Assembly (NCBI RefSeq): GCF_041438865.1
Contig: NZ_CP109450.1
Span: 5,892,501 to 5,956,500 of the forward strand
Length of the DNA: 64,000 nt
Origin: Streptomyces sp. NBC_01471
Lineage (GTDB): Bacteria > Actinomycetota > Actinomycetes > Streptomycetales > Streptomycetaceae
Reading direction: 5' to 3'
Under the pieces are notes generated by a model. That model saw only the letters and a program-made list of their open reading frames with translations. It did no database searches and was not told the origin of the DNA. Below, in pieces: positions 24,690 to 33,057 of this stretch; positions within the stretch are counted from its first letter, which is position 1; each line of letters starts with the position of its first letter. A program made the translations under genes and the position numbers.

Positions 24690-25670
24690 TCAGGAGCCCT
24701 TCGCCGCCGTCAGCCCGGCGAGCCGGTTGAGGATCGTGACCTGTCCCTTCGCCGGGACCAGCGCGACCTGGCTGGAGACGCGCTCCTTGGTGATCGTGCT
24801 CTTCGCGTCACCGGTCATCAGCGCCTTCACGTCCGCGGGCACCGTCAGATGCAGGCCCTTCGCGGCGGTCTGCTGCTCGAAGTGCCGGGTGGAGAAGAAG
24901 ACCAGCGCCCCGCCGCCCCGGATGGCCAGCCCCAGCGGCCGGTAGTCGCCGTCGGTGAGCGCCCGGTCCACGTACTGGGTGGAGAGCCCCGGCAGGTTCG
25001 CGTTCTTCGCCCGTGACGCGCGCCACACGGTGGTGTCGTTGCCGGGGGCGAAGCGGTCCGGGCTCCCGTTCTTCAGATACCCGGCGTACTCGCCGCTGAG
25101 CTTCTCCGGAGCCACCGCGAGCGAGGAGTCGGCCGGTTCGGCGGGCTGTGCCCAGCCGTCCTTGTCCGTGGCGAAGTCGGGGACCGCCGACGGGCGGAGG
25201 ACCGAGAGATAGGCGGCCTGCCACGACTGGTCGGCCGCGTCCCGTACGAACACCACCAGCCAGCGGGTGTCCAGCCTGCCGCCGCCGTCCTGGTCCCGGT
25301 TGGAGTCCGTGTCCGCGACGAACCACCGCGGCCACCCGGCCTTCTTCGGTATGACGAACTTCGCGTCGGTGAGCTTCAGTTCCGAGTGCTGTGCGTTCCC
25401 GGCCGGAGCGGTGACGTGATGTGCCTTGAGCCCCGCCTGGTTGATGGCTCCGAGCGGACCGGTGACCCGGCCCTGGTCGAGAGCCGGGTCGTACGCCTTG
25501 TCCGCCTTGTTGTACGCGACGGTGAAGGCGGCGAGCGCCTGCGCCGCCTCAGCCTTCGTCGCTGACGGTACGACCTCCAGCTCGCCGTGCACCGTCATGC
25601 ACCCGCTCGCCGTCAGCGACATCGCCGCCGTCGTCGCGAGCCCCGCTGTCAGCCGCCCCAGCCTGCCCAT
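24690..25670 (-). CDS. Putative lipoprotein encoded after efeU
   Basis: The 326-residue product has a lipoprotein signal peptide with lipobox LTASGC (lipidated Cys24) and a soluble extracellular domain with no motif I recognise. It is rich in short beta-strand-like segments, for example RWFVADTDSNRD and RWLVVFVRDAADQSWQ. Such proteins are common, uncharacterised Streptomyces surface lipoproteins. Its ATG lies inside the 3' end of efeU (122-bp overlap in another frame), so it is probably translated from the efe transcript; a role in iron capture would be inference. Confidence 0.8.
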   Translation of the reverse strand: MGRLGRLTAGLATTAAMSLTASGCMTVHGELEVVPSATKAEAAQALAAFTVAYNKADKAYDPALDQGRVTGPLGAINQAGLKAHHVTAPAGNAQHSELKLTDAKFVIPKKAGWPRWFVADTDSNRDQDGGGRLDTRWLVVFVRDAADQSWQAAYLSVLRPSAVPDFATDKDGWAQPAEPADSSLAVAPEKLSGEYAGYLKNGSPDRFAPGNDTTVWRASRAKNANLPGLSTQYVDRALTDGDYRPLGLAIRGGGALVFFSTRHFEQQTAAKGLHLTVPADVKALMTGDAKSTITKERVSSQVALVPAKGQVTILNRLAGLTAAKGS

Positions 25671-26517
25671 GAGTTGCCTTCTGCTCCTGCGATCCCGCTG
25701 CCTTCGAGGACGTGGTGAACCCTACCGGGGCGAAGAAGAACACGAGCGTGGGGACCAGGTACAGCACCCATACCGTTGCCTGGAGCACCGTCGGGTCGGG
25801 CTGGAAGTTGAACACGCCCTTCAGGAGCGTCCCGTACCAGCTGTCCGGCGGCACGGCCGAGCTGATGTCGAACGCCAGGCTCTGCAGGCCGGGGAGGAAG
25901 TCGGCCTCCTGGAGGTCGTGGAAGCCGTACGCCAGCACACCCGCGGCCACGACCACCAGCATCCCGCCGGTCCAGGTGAAGAACTTCGACAGGTTGATGC
26001 GGACCGCGCCCCGGTAGAAGAGCCACCCGAGCACCACGGCGCTGAGGATGCCGAGCAGGGCCCCGATCATCGGCCCCTGGGCGCCGTCGGTCGAGGTGTG
26101 CACCGAGGACCAGATGAACAGCGCGGTCTCCAGGCCCTCCCGGCCCACGGCCAGGAACGCCGTCGCGACCAGCGCGCCCGTGCCCATCTGCAACGCGGTG
26201 TCGAGCTTGCCGTGGAGTTCGGCCTTGAGGTGCCGCGCGGTGCGCCGCATCCAGAAGACCATCCAGGTCACCAGGCCCACCGCGACGACCGACAGCGAAC
26301 CGCCGAGCCCCTCCTGGGCCTTGAACGTCAGCTCCTGCGAACCGAATTCGAGCGCGAAGCCGAAGGCGAGCGCCACCAGGACCGCGGTGGAGATACCGAT
26401 CCACACCGGGCGCAGCGCGTCCCGCCGGCCGGTCTTGACCAGATAGGCGATGAGGATGCACACGACCAGGCTCGCTTCGAGCCCCTCGCGCAGACCGATC
26501 AGATAGTTGCCGAACAC
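25549..26517 (-). CDS. efeU: EfeU/FTR1-family iron permease
   Basis: A 322-residue membrane protein with two REGLE iron-binding motifs, in LIGLREGLEASLVV at the N-terminus and AVGREGLETALFIW mid-protein, and about seven helices. It imports ferric or oxidised ferrous iron across the membrane with EfeO and EfeB. The GTG at 26515-26517 is preceded by AAAGGA. The last 40 residues are hydrophilic Gly/Asp/Arg and overlap the start of the lipoprotein gene. The transport core is full length, so the long tail may be translation through the neighbour's signal-peptide region rather than conserved sequence. Confidence 0.92.
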   Translation of the reverse strand: MFGNYLIGLREGLEASLVVCILIAYLVKTGRRDALRPVWIGISTAVLVALAFGFALEFGSQELTFKAQEGLGGSLSVVAVGLVTWMVFWMRRTARHLKAELHGKLDTALQMGTGALVATAFLAVGREGLETALFIWSSVHTSTDGAQGPMIGALLGILSAVVLGWLFYRGAVRINLSKFFTWTGGMLVVVAAGVLAYGFHDLQEADFLPGLQSLAFDISSAVPPDSWYGTLLKGVFNFQPDPTVLQATVWVLYLVPTLVFFFAPVGFTTSSKAAGSQEQKATHGQAGAADSGARDDGGDVADGERVHDGARRAGGRTVSDEG

Positions 26518-26605
26518 GTCGGGTCCTTTCTGGTTGCAAGAACCGGGTTACGAGAACGACGGGATGTCTGTGGCTGTTGTCAGGCGGGCAGCACGGGCAG
26601 CACGG

Positions 26606-27868
26606 TCAGGCGAACAGCGCACGGCCCCACCAGTCGCTCTTGTCACGGACACCCGGCGGGACGGCGAAGTGCGCCGAACCCACGTGCTGGATGTACTCGT
26701 TGAGCGCGTCATGGCGGGCCAGGCCACGTTGCAGCGGGATGAACCCCTGGCGGGTGTCCTTCTGGTACGCCAGGAAGAACAGCCCCGCGTCCAGCCGCCC
26801 CAGGCCGTCCGTGCCGTCGGTGAAGGAGTAGCCGCGGCGCAGGATCCGGATCCCGTGGTTGCTGTCCGGATGGGCGAGCCGCACGTGCGAGGTCGGCAGC
26901 ATCGCCTTCAGGAACGGCGCGTCGCGCTCCTTGGCCTTGCCGACCGGCGCGCCCTCGCCCTTGTCACGGCCGAAGACGTCCTCCTGCTCCTGGAGCGAGG
27001 CGCGGTCCCAGGTCTCGATGTGCATCCGGATGCGGCGGGCCACCAGATAGGAGCCGCCGGTCATCCAGGCCGCCCCGCCCTTCTCCGCCGCCCACACATG
27101 CTGCTTCAGCGCGGCCGTGTCGGTGCCCGAGATGTTCCGGGTGCCGTCCTTGAAGCCCATCATGTTGCGCGGGGTCTGGGCGTCCGGGGTGGTCGACGAG
27201 GTCTTGCCGAAACCCAGCTGCGACCAGCGGATCGCGATCTTCCCGAAGCCGATCCTGGCCAGGTTGCGGATCGCGTGCACCGCGACCTGCGGGTCGTCCG
27301 CGCATGCCTGGACGCACAAGTCCCCGCCGCTGCGCGTCGCTTCGAGATTGTCACCGGGGAACTCCGGCAGATCGACCAGAGCTTCGGGGCGCCGGTCCGA
27401 CAGGCCGAACCGGCCCTTCTCGAAGAGCTTGGGGCCGAAGCCCACCGTCAGCGTCAGCCGGGACGGCTTCAGACCGAGCGCCTCACCGGTGTCGTCCGGC
27501 GGGGCCTCGGCGAGACCGCCGTACGCCCCGTCGCCCACGGTGTGGCCCTGCGTCATCAGGGCCGCCGCCGCCGTCCAGTCCTTGAGCAGCTGGATCAGCT
27601 CGGCGCGGTCGTCCGTCGTCACGTCGAACGACGCGAAGTGCAGCCGGTCCTGGACCGCGGTGGCGATACCGGCCTGGTGCGCGCCGTGGAAGGGCACGGC
27701 CGCGCCGGACTCCGCCACCGGAGCGGTGCTGTCGCCGGTGCGCAGCGCGGCGACGGCACCGCCCGCCGCCACCGCCCCGACCGCCAGTCCGGCACCGCCC
27801 CAGCCGATCAGGGAACGCCTGGTCGGGGAAGGGACGGTCGGGGAAGGGACGCTGCTCTCGTCAGCCAT
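26606..27868 (-). CDS. efeB: EfeB deferrochelatase/Dyp-type peroxidase
   Basis: This 420-residue haem peroxidase has a twin-arginine signal (TRRSLIGWGGAGLAVG) and the Dyp-family GxxDG motif (GFKDGTRN). A His follows in SHVRLAHP, the usual place of the proximal haem ligand. It is exported folded and oxidises ferrous iron or releases iron from haem for the EfeOU system. ATG at 27866-27868 is chosen because AGGAG lies six bases ahead; an upstream ATG directly abutting the efeO stop has no ribosome site. Confidence 0.93.
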   Translation of the reverse strand: MADESSVPSPTVPSPTRRSLIGWGGAGLAVGAVAAGGAVAALRTGDSTAPVAESGAAVPFHGAHQAGIATAVQDRLHFASFDVTTDDRAELIQLLKDWTAAAALMTQGHTVGDGAYGGLAEAPPDDTGEALGLKPSRLTLTVGFGPKLFEKGRFGLSDRRPEALVDLPEFPGDNLEATRSGGDLCVQACADDPQVAVHAIRNLARIGFGKIAIRWSQLGFGKTSSTTPDAQTPRNMMGFKDGTRNISGTDTAALKQHVWAAEKGGAAWMTGGSYLVARRIRMHIETWDRASLQEQEDVFGRDKGEGAPVGKAKERDAPFLKAMLPTSHVRLAHPDSNHGIRILRRGYSFTDGTDGLGRLDAGLFFLAYQKDTRQGFIPLQRGLARHDALNEYIQHVGSAHFAVPPGVRDKSDWWGRALFA

Positions 27869-27931
27869 GACGTGCTCCTGCCTCTCCTGCCCGGCCGTCT
27901 GCTGCCCGGCCGCCTTGTCCGTGCGGGACAT

Positions 27932-29077
27932 CTACTTGGTGACCACGGCCGCTGCGAGCTTCGACAGCGGCTCGGCCAGGGCGTTGACGGCGTCCGACAG
28001 CTGCTTGCGGTCCGCCTCGGAGACCTTGTCGTACGGCGTGAAGTCGTACGAGGTCTTGTCCTTGCGGTAGTGGTCGAGCAGCGAGTTCAGCGCGGTGAAC
28101 TGCTTGTCCAGCTCCTTGGTCAGCGCCGGCTGGTTCTTCGACGCGACCGGCTTCAGCAGTTCGTACGCCTGCTGTGCGCCCTCGACGTTCGCCTTGAAGT
28201 CGACCAGGTCGGTGTGGCTGTAGCGGTCCTCCTCACCGGTGATCTTGCCGGTGGCGACCTCGTCGAGCAGTTCCTTGGCGCCGTTGGCCATCGAGGTCGG
28301 GGTGATCGCGGCCGTGCCCACGCGCTTCTGCCAGTCGGCCAGGTCGGTGTCCAGCTCGGTCGCGAGGGACTTCTCGGTGGCGCCGATCTTCTTGTCCTGC
28401 CAGAGCGACTTCTCCAGGCGGTGCCAGCCGGTCCACTTCTGGCCCTTCTCCAGGCCGTCCGCGCGGGTGTCCGTCTTCGGGTCGATGTCGCCGAAGGACT
28501 CGGCGACCGGCTCGGTGCGCTCCCAGCCGATGCGCGAGGGGGCGTACGCCTTCTTGGCGGTTTCCAGGTCGCCCTTGCGGATGGCGTCGGTGAAGACCTT
28601 CACCCTGGGCAGCGTCGCGTCGGCCTGCTCCTGGGCGTACTTGCGGTACGCGGCGACCGCGGCGTCCAGCTTCGGGTCGCGCTTGACGGCCTGGCCGCCG
28701 GTGGCGGTGACCTTCTGGCGGATGCCGTTGTCCTTCATCCCGGGCTTGCAGGCGATCTCGTACGAACCGGCCTTCACCTCGGCGGTCAGGGTCTGCTTCA
28801 GGCCGGGGCCTATGTTCTCGCGCTCCGCGACGATGCGGTCGTCCGGGAAGAGCAGATAGACCTCGGTGACCTTGGACCCCTTGTTCTCCAGGGCGAACTG
28901 CACGTGCCCGGCCGGGAACTCGGTCTTGGACACCTTGCAGGAGGAGTCGCTCGCGGTGACGGAGACGGTGCCGCTGCCACCCGCCTTGGCGTCGCTCTTC
29001 TCGGCACAGCCCGTGACGGCGGTCAGAGCGGCCACGGCCGTGGCGGCGGTGACGACGGAGAGTCGGACGGGTCGCAT
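27932..29077 (-). CDS. efeO: EfeO iron-binding lipoprotein
   Basis: A 381-residue extracytoplasmic protein with lipobox AVTGC, an N-terminal cupredoxin-like domain (FPAGHVQFALENKG) and the C-terminal M75 peptidase-like imelysin domain with its HxxE-type motif (GWHRLEKSLW). It presents iron to EfeU. It is the first gene of the efeO-efeB-efeU-lipoprotein operon, and an iron box lies about 45-63 bp upstream, so iron-dependent repression by an IdeR/DmdR-type regulator is expected. Confidence 0.93.
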   Translation of the reverse strand: MRPVRLSVVTAATAVAALTAVTGCAEKSDAKAGGSGTVSVTASDSSCKVSKTEFPAGHVQFALENKGSKVTEVYLLFPDDRIVAERENIGPGLKQTLTAEVKAGSYEIACKPGMKDNGIRQKVTATGGQAVKRDPKLDAAVAAYRKYAQEQADATLPRVKVFTDAIRKGDLETAKKAYAPSRIGWERTEPVAESFGDIDPKTDTRADGLEKGQKWTGWHRLEKSLWQDKKIGATEKSLATELDTDLADWQKRVGTAAITPTSMANGAKELLDEVATGKITGEEDRYSHTDLVDFKANVEGAQQAYELLKPVASKNQPALTKELDKQFTALNSLLDHYRKDKTSYDFTPYDKVSEADRKQLSDAVNALAEPLSKLAAAVVTK

Positions 29078-29121
29078 AGGGGCTCCACGCTGGGTGAATG
29101 GTCGAGTGAGGCAGCCCTAAC

Positions 29122-29140
29122 TTAACCGAGGCTTACCTGA
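29122..29140. promoter_or_regulatory. Iron box upstream of efeO
   Basis: TTAACCGAGGCTTACCTGA agrees at 14 of 19 positions with the actinomycete IdeR/DmdR operator TTAGGTTAGGCTTACCTAA. It lies between efeO and the 3' end of the decayed heme ABC gene. Confidence 0.75.
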
Positions 29141-29220
29141 CTTATACCCCCCTGTGTCGTGATTCAGATCTCATTCCGGCAGACCGGTCACGGCGGCATC
29201 ACAGCCTGGCCATGTCATGG

Positions 29221-29968
29221 TCAAGCCGCTCCTGAAGGCGGCCGTTCCGGGATGACGAGCGGCGCTCCGGTACCGGGATGTGGCAGTACCTCGACCGGCT
29301 GCCGGCACACCCGGCTCAGCAGCTCCGCGGTGAACACCCGGGACGGCGGGCCGTCGGCGGCGATCCGTCCCTCGTGCAGTACGGCGGCCCGGTCGGCGTA
29401 CGCGGCGGCCAGCCCGAGGTCGTGCAACACCACGACGACCGCGCACCCGGCGGCGGCCCGCTCCCGGCAGATCCGCAGCACCAGTTCCTGGTGGCGCAGG
29501 TCGAGTGCGGCGGTCGGCTCGTCGAGCAGCAGCAGCGGGGCCCGCTGGGCGAGGACCCGGGCCAGGGCGACCCGGGCGCGTTCGCCCCCGGAGAGCGAGG
29601 GGAAGGGGCGGACGGCGAAACCGCCGACCTCGGTGGCGGCCATCGCGTCGGTGACGGCCTGGTCGTCGTCGTCCGCGCGTTCCGTTCCCGCCCAGGGGGC
29701 GCGGCCCATCCGGACGACCTCCTCGACCGGAAAGGGGAAGGAGAGATCGGCGGACGGGGGGAGTACGGCGCGGCGCAGGGCGAGTTCGGCGGCCGGCCAG
29801 GACGCCGCGGGGCGCCCGTCGACCCGTACCGCACCCTCCGTGGCGGGAAGGCCGGCCGCCAGGGCGGCGAGCAGAGTGGATTTCCCGGCGCCGTTCGGGC
29901 CGACGAGGGCGAGCAGTTCACCGGCCCGGACGGTTCTGGAAGAGGGCTCTGAGCACGGTCGCCTCGGG
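29221..29968 (-). pseudogene. hmuV: Heme ABC transporter ATP-binding protein, N-terminus frameshifted
   Basis: The body is a clear HmuV-type ATPase: Walker A GPNGAGKST, signature LSGGERARVALARV, Walker B LLLLDEPTAALD and switch His in VVLHDLGLAAAYAD. It ends with VEVLPHPGTGAPLV, as in heme-type subunits. The first strand and A-loop segment are not in the same frame. The expected PEATVLR sits in one frame (29948-29968), and the continuation VRAGELLALVG in another. An ATG at 30105 gives an unbroken frame, but with an Arg/Pro-rich nonsense leader. Its permease survives only as a tail, so the transporter is probably dead. Confidence 0.7.
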
Positions 29969-30014
29969 GGTACGGAGTCGGGGAGCGGGGTGGGCAGGGG
30001 GGAGGGGACAGGGC

Positions 30015-30083
30015 CTACATCCACCCGGTGCGGCGGCGCGTCCTGCGGAGCAGCCAGAAGAAGAACGGGCTTCCGGGGGTGCC
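30015..30083 (-). pseudogene. hmuU: Remnant of a FecCD-type heme permease C-terminus
   Basis: On the minus strand, GTPGSPFFFWLLRRTRRRTG followed by TGWM and a TAG stop (30015-30017) matches the usual end of a FecCD/HmuU permease (GxPFFxWLLRRTR). It sits just upstream of the hmuV remnant, as in an hmuUV operon. Everything before it is gone. Confidence 0.55.
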
Positions 30084-30385
30084 GTCTCCGCGGCGGGCGC
30101 GGCACTGGTGACCGTGGCCCGCAGGCGCCGTACCCACCCCTGACGGGGTGCGCCGGCCCGTCCCGCGCCGCTCACTCCATCGGGCCGTCTGGAGTGGCAG
30201 GTCCGCCGGGCTCTCGTAGCGTCGGAAGCGCGGCCTTCGCCGTGCCCGACTCCACTCAGTGATCTGCCCGAACTGCCGAAAGAGGCAACCATGGTCGGCC
30301 AGCCGGTGTACCCGTACGGAGATGACCCACCGGTCGTCGCACGTGCCGACGGTCCGCCCGGCGCCTGCCCGGTGCGCCGCGTGCC
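30084..30385. other. Deletion-scar region before ureF
   Basis: No intact gene. A 41-codon plus-strand frame from ATG 30291, with AGAGG upstream, overlaps the ureF start and ends at a TGA at 30414-30416. It looks like a leader or the relic of a lost gene. The plus strand at about 30085-30144 reads SAAGAALVTVARRRRTHP before a stop, like the C-terminal anchor of a surface protein, but with no body. Confidence 0.4.
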
Positions 30386-31126
30386 GTGCTGCCCGCCCTG
30401 CCCCCGCATCCGGTGACGCCCGCCGACCCGGTCGCCCCGGGCCCGCACGCGTCCCTGCTGGTCAGCCTCCAGCTGATGGATCCCGGTTTCCCGGGCGGCG
30501 GATGCGACCCCACGTACGAGTGGGACTGCCTGGTCCGGCCGGACCGGGTGGACCGGGCGGGGCTGGGCCCGCTGCTCCACTCTCTGCTCCGCCGTGGTGC
30601 CGGACCCTCCGACGCGACGGCCCTCGCCCTCGCCCACGCCGCCGCTTCGGAGGGCAGCTGGGGCGAGCTGGCCGAGATCGACGAACGGCTCCACGCCGTC
30701 AAGCTCGGCCGGGAGCAGCGAGCGGCCTCGATCCGGACGGGCCGGCGGATGCTCGGCCTGGGCCGGGCCGTGTTCCCCAGCGAGGCCGTGGAGGAGTACG
30801 CCGCTCTGGTCGCGCGCAGGGAGGCGCCCGGCAACCGGGCGGTGGTCGCCGCGGTCATCCAGGCCGGTGCGGGTGTACCGCGCCAACAGGCGGTAGCAGC
30901 CGACCTGTTCGCCTTCTGCGCCGCCTTCGCCGGGGCGGCCCGGCGGACGGGGGCGGCCGACCACGGCGCGGCGCAGCTGCTGCTGCGCGGCGCGGCCCCG
31001 GTGGTCGGGGAGGCGACGGCGGATGCCCTCCGCCGTGAACTCGCGGACCTGGGCGGCTGCGTCCCCGCGGCCGAAGCCCTGTCGGGGCTCCCCGGCCGTA
31101 CGCCGGTACCAGCGTCCGCCGGCTGA
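30386..31126 (+). CDS. ureF: UreF-like urease accessory protein
   Basis: This 246-residue helical protein matches UreF: LLVSLQLMDPGFPGGG at the N-terminus (usual form LLQLSDSAFPTGGF) and the pattern AADLFAFCAAFAGAARR-x-AADH in the second half. UreF acts with UreD and the GTPase UreG to load nickel into urease. The C-terminal PLLDIAAMRHE-type ending of normal UreF is replaced by an Ala/Pro-rich tail, so the copy may be degenerate. The start is uncertain: GTG at 30386 or 30413; neither has a clear ribosome site. ureABC and ureG are absent. Confidence 0.7.
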   Translation: MLPALPPHPVTPADPVAPGPHASLLVSLQLMDPGFPGGGCDPTYEWDCLVRPDRVDRAGLGPLLHSLLRRGAGPSDATALALAHAAASEGSWGELAEIDERLHAVKLGREQRAASIRTGRRMLGLGRAVFPSEAVEEYAALVARREAPGNRAVVAAVIQAGAGVPRQQAVAADLFAFCAAFAGAARRTGAADHGAAQLLLRGAAPVVGEATADALRRELADLGGCVPAAEALSGLPGRTPVPASAG

Positions 31127-31186
31127 GTGGGTACGGAGCGCACGACCTGCCGGCCCACCGGCCGCCAGCGACCGGAAGGAATCACC

Positions 31187-31267
31187 ATGAACGACAGGGC
31201 GTCGCGTGCGGTCCGCCGCCGCGCCGAACTCTCTTTGCCGGGTGTCCTGCACGGGGCGGTGGTCTGA
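31187..31267 (+). CDS. Short 26-codon frame in the ureG position
   Basis: An ATG with a very good ribosome site (GGAAGGA, six bases upstream) opens a 26-codon frame ending one base before the ureD start (TGACATG). It has no UreG similarity. It may be the reopened stub of a deleted ureG or a leader that couples ureD translation. Confidence 0.35.
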   Translation: MNDRASRAVRRRAELSLPGVLHGAVV

Positions 31268-31268
31268 C

Positions 31269-32264
31269 ATGGCTCTTGTCACGGACGAGGCCCCCGAGAC
31301 GTCGGGGACGGGACGCCCGCGAGGGGAGTCGCGGCTCTCCGCCGCCCACCACACCCCCGGCCGGGTGCCGCCCGAGGTGGCCCGGCACGCACCGGACTCC
31401 GGTGAATCCGCCGCGGAGCCGTCCACCCGGGTCGGTCTGCTGGAAATGGGGTTCGAGCGGCTGAGCGGACGCACCGAGCTGGTCCGCCGGTACAGCAGGA
31501 TGCCGCTGCGGATCGGCCGGCCGCAGTACCCGGACCCGCTGCGGCCGCAGATGGCGTTCGTCCGGATGGCGCCCGTCGCGGGCGGCCTGGTCCAGGAGGA
31601 CCGCCAGCGCGTCGACGTCTGCTGCGGTGCCGAGACCGAGGTGCATCTCTCGACGGGGGCGGCGACCGAGGTCCGTCCGATGGAGGAGGGCTACGCCACC
31701 CGGCTCGTCAACGTCTCGGCGGGCCCCGACGCGTATCTGGAGTACCTGCCGGAACCGCTGCTCCCCCTCCCCGGTTCCCGGCTCTACCAGCGCACCGTGA
31801 TCACCGCGGACCCGGCCGCCACCGTCGTCATCGGCGAGACCGTGGCGGCGGGCCGGCCGGGACCCGGAGGGCGCCCCGGGTACGACGTCCTCGGCCTCGA
31901 CCTGGAGGTGCGACGGCCGCACGGCAGGCTGCTCGCTCTCGACGCGGTGCGGCTGTGCCCCGGCCGGGACGAGGTGGCAGGCCCTGGCGTGCTCGCCGGA
32001 CACACCCAGCTGGTCTCGCTGTACGTCGTGACCGGCCGGTCCCCCGCGGACGAGGTGGCCGAAGCCCTGCATGCCGCGCTCGACGGCCTGGGCCTGCCGT
32101 TCGGTGTGAGCGTGCTGCCGCACGACTGCGGCGCGTGGCTGCGGGTGCTCGGGGACGACGAGGAGAGTGTCGCGTCCGCCCGGTACGCGGGCTGGGACGC
32201 CGCCCGCCGGCTCCTCACCGGCTCGCGCGCCCCGGCCCCGCCACGTGCTGCCGGCCGTTCCTAG
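31269..32264 (+). CDS. ureD: UreD-like urease accessory protein
   Basis: This 331-residue protein has the UreD beta-rich core: GGLVQEDRQRVDV, then a segment ending ATEVRPMEEGYATRL, and LEYLPEPLLPLPGSRLYQRT. It would bind apo-urease and receive nickel from UreF/UreG. The first 60 residues are low-complexity and not family-like. The ATG at 31269 is used; a GTG at 31206 would add an unrelated leader. Without ureG or urease structural genes here, it either serves a urease encoded elsewhere or is on the way to loss. Confidence 0.75.
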   Translation: MALVTDEAPETSGTGRPRGESRLSAAHHTPGRVPPEVARHAPDSGESAAEPSTRVGLLEMGFERLSGRTELVRRYSRMPLRIGRPQYPDPLRPQMAFVRMAPVAGGLVQEDRQRVDVCCGAETEVHLSTGAATEVRPMEEGYATRLVNVSAGPDAYLEYLPEPLLPLPGSRLYQRTVITADPAATVVIGETVAAGRPGPGGRPGYDVLGLDLEVRRPHGRLLALDAVRLCPGRDEVAGPGVLAGHTQLVSLYVVTGRSPADEVAEALHAALDGLGLPFGVSVLPHDCGAWLRVLGDDEESVASARYAGWDAARRLLTGSRAPAPPRAAGRS

Positions 32265-32276
32265 ACCGGGTCCGCC

Positions 32277-32927
32277 CTAGGCGCTGAGCGGCGCGAACTC
32301 CCGGCCCAGTTCGCGGAAGACCTGGTTGTTGAGCCCGAACGCCTGCTTGCACTCGTCCACGATGCGCCGCTTCTCCAGGTCGTCCGCGGCCACCGCGTCC
32401 AGCAGCTCCGCGTAACCACGCTTGTACGCGGACGGGTTGGGGATCTCCTCGAACACGTAGAACCGCACACCGTCGCCCTTGCGGGCGAAGCCCCAGGTCT
32501 TCTCCGCCGTGCCGCGGATGATCTGACCGCCGGACAGGTCCCCGAGATAGCGGGTGTAGTGGTGCGCGACATAGCCGCCGGGCCAGCTCTGCGCGCACTG
32601 CGTCACCCGCTCCGCGTAGGCCGCCGTGGCGGGCAGCGGCGACAGCCCGGCGCGCCAGCCGGGGCCGCGCAGATGCGCCAGGTCCTGCTCCAGCGCGGCC
32701 GTGCGCATCAGCTCGGGCCGGATGAAGGGACCGGCCACGGAATCCCCGGCCAGTTTCTCGGCGCCCTCTTCCAGCGCCCGGTAGACGAACCACAGTTGCT
32801 CGGTGTAGCGGGCGTAGGCGTCCACCCCGAGCCGGCCGCCCAGCAGGTCGCTCATGAACGTCACGGACCTGACCGTGCTGTGCTGCTCGTGCGAGGCGGT
32901 GCGGATGAGCGTCGAGAAGGCGTCCAT
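32277..32927 (-). CDS. Heme oxygenase (biliverdin-producing)
   Basis: This 216-residue all-helical enzyme opens haem to biliverdin, CO and Fe2+. The proximal haem ligand is probably His16 (ASHEQHSTVR). The distal helix carries the family hallmark HHYTRYLGDLSGGQ. The size is normal for bacterial heme oxygenases. A well-matched iron box lies 47-65 bp upstream, so expression should rise in iron starvation. Its stop is 12 bp from the convergent ureD stop. It stands near the remains of a heme importer, which suggests it once worked on imported haem. Confidence 0.92.
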   Translation of the reverse strand: MDAFSTLIRTASHEQHSTVRSVTFMSDLLGGRLGVDAYARYTEQLWFVYRALEEGAEKLAGDSVAGPFIRPELMRTAALEQDLAHLRGPGWRAGLSPLPATAAYAERVTQCAQSWPGGYVAHHYTRYLGDLSGGQIIRGTAEKTWGFARKGDGVRFYVFEEIPNPSAYKRGYAELLDAVAADDLEKRRIVDECKQAFGLNNQVFRELGREFAPLSA

Positions 32928-32973
32928 GGCGGACCTCCGGGGCCGAGGGGGACGGGAACCTGACTCGATCTTC

Positions 32974-32992
32974 TATGCTTAGGCTTACCTAA
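32974..32992. promoter_or_regulatory. Iron box upstream of heme oxygenase
   Basis: TATGCTTAGGCTTACCTAA agrees at 15 of 19 positions with the actinomycete iron-repressor consensus, with a perfect TTAGGCTTACCTAA core segment. Confidence 0.8.
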
Positions 32993-33057
32993 GTCAACGG
33001 TTTCCCGACGTTCTGTCGGTAACGCCTGTACCCGTTCCCGTCCCCGGCCAATCCGCC

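Noticed and set aside
30085-30144. C-terminal anchor of a heme-binding surface protein (HtaA-like)
   Set aside because: Only about 18 codons look plausible, partly opposite the permease remnant, with no upstream domain.
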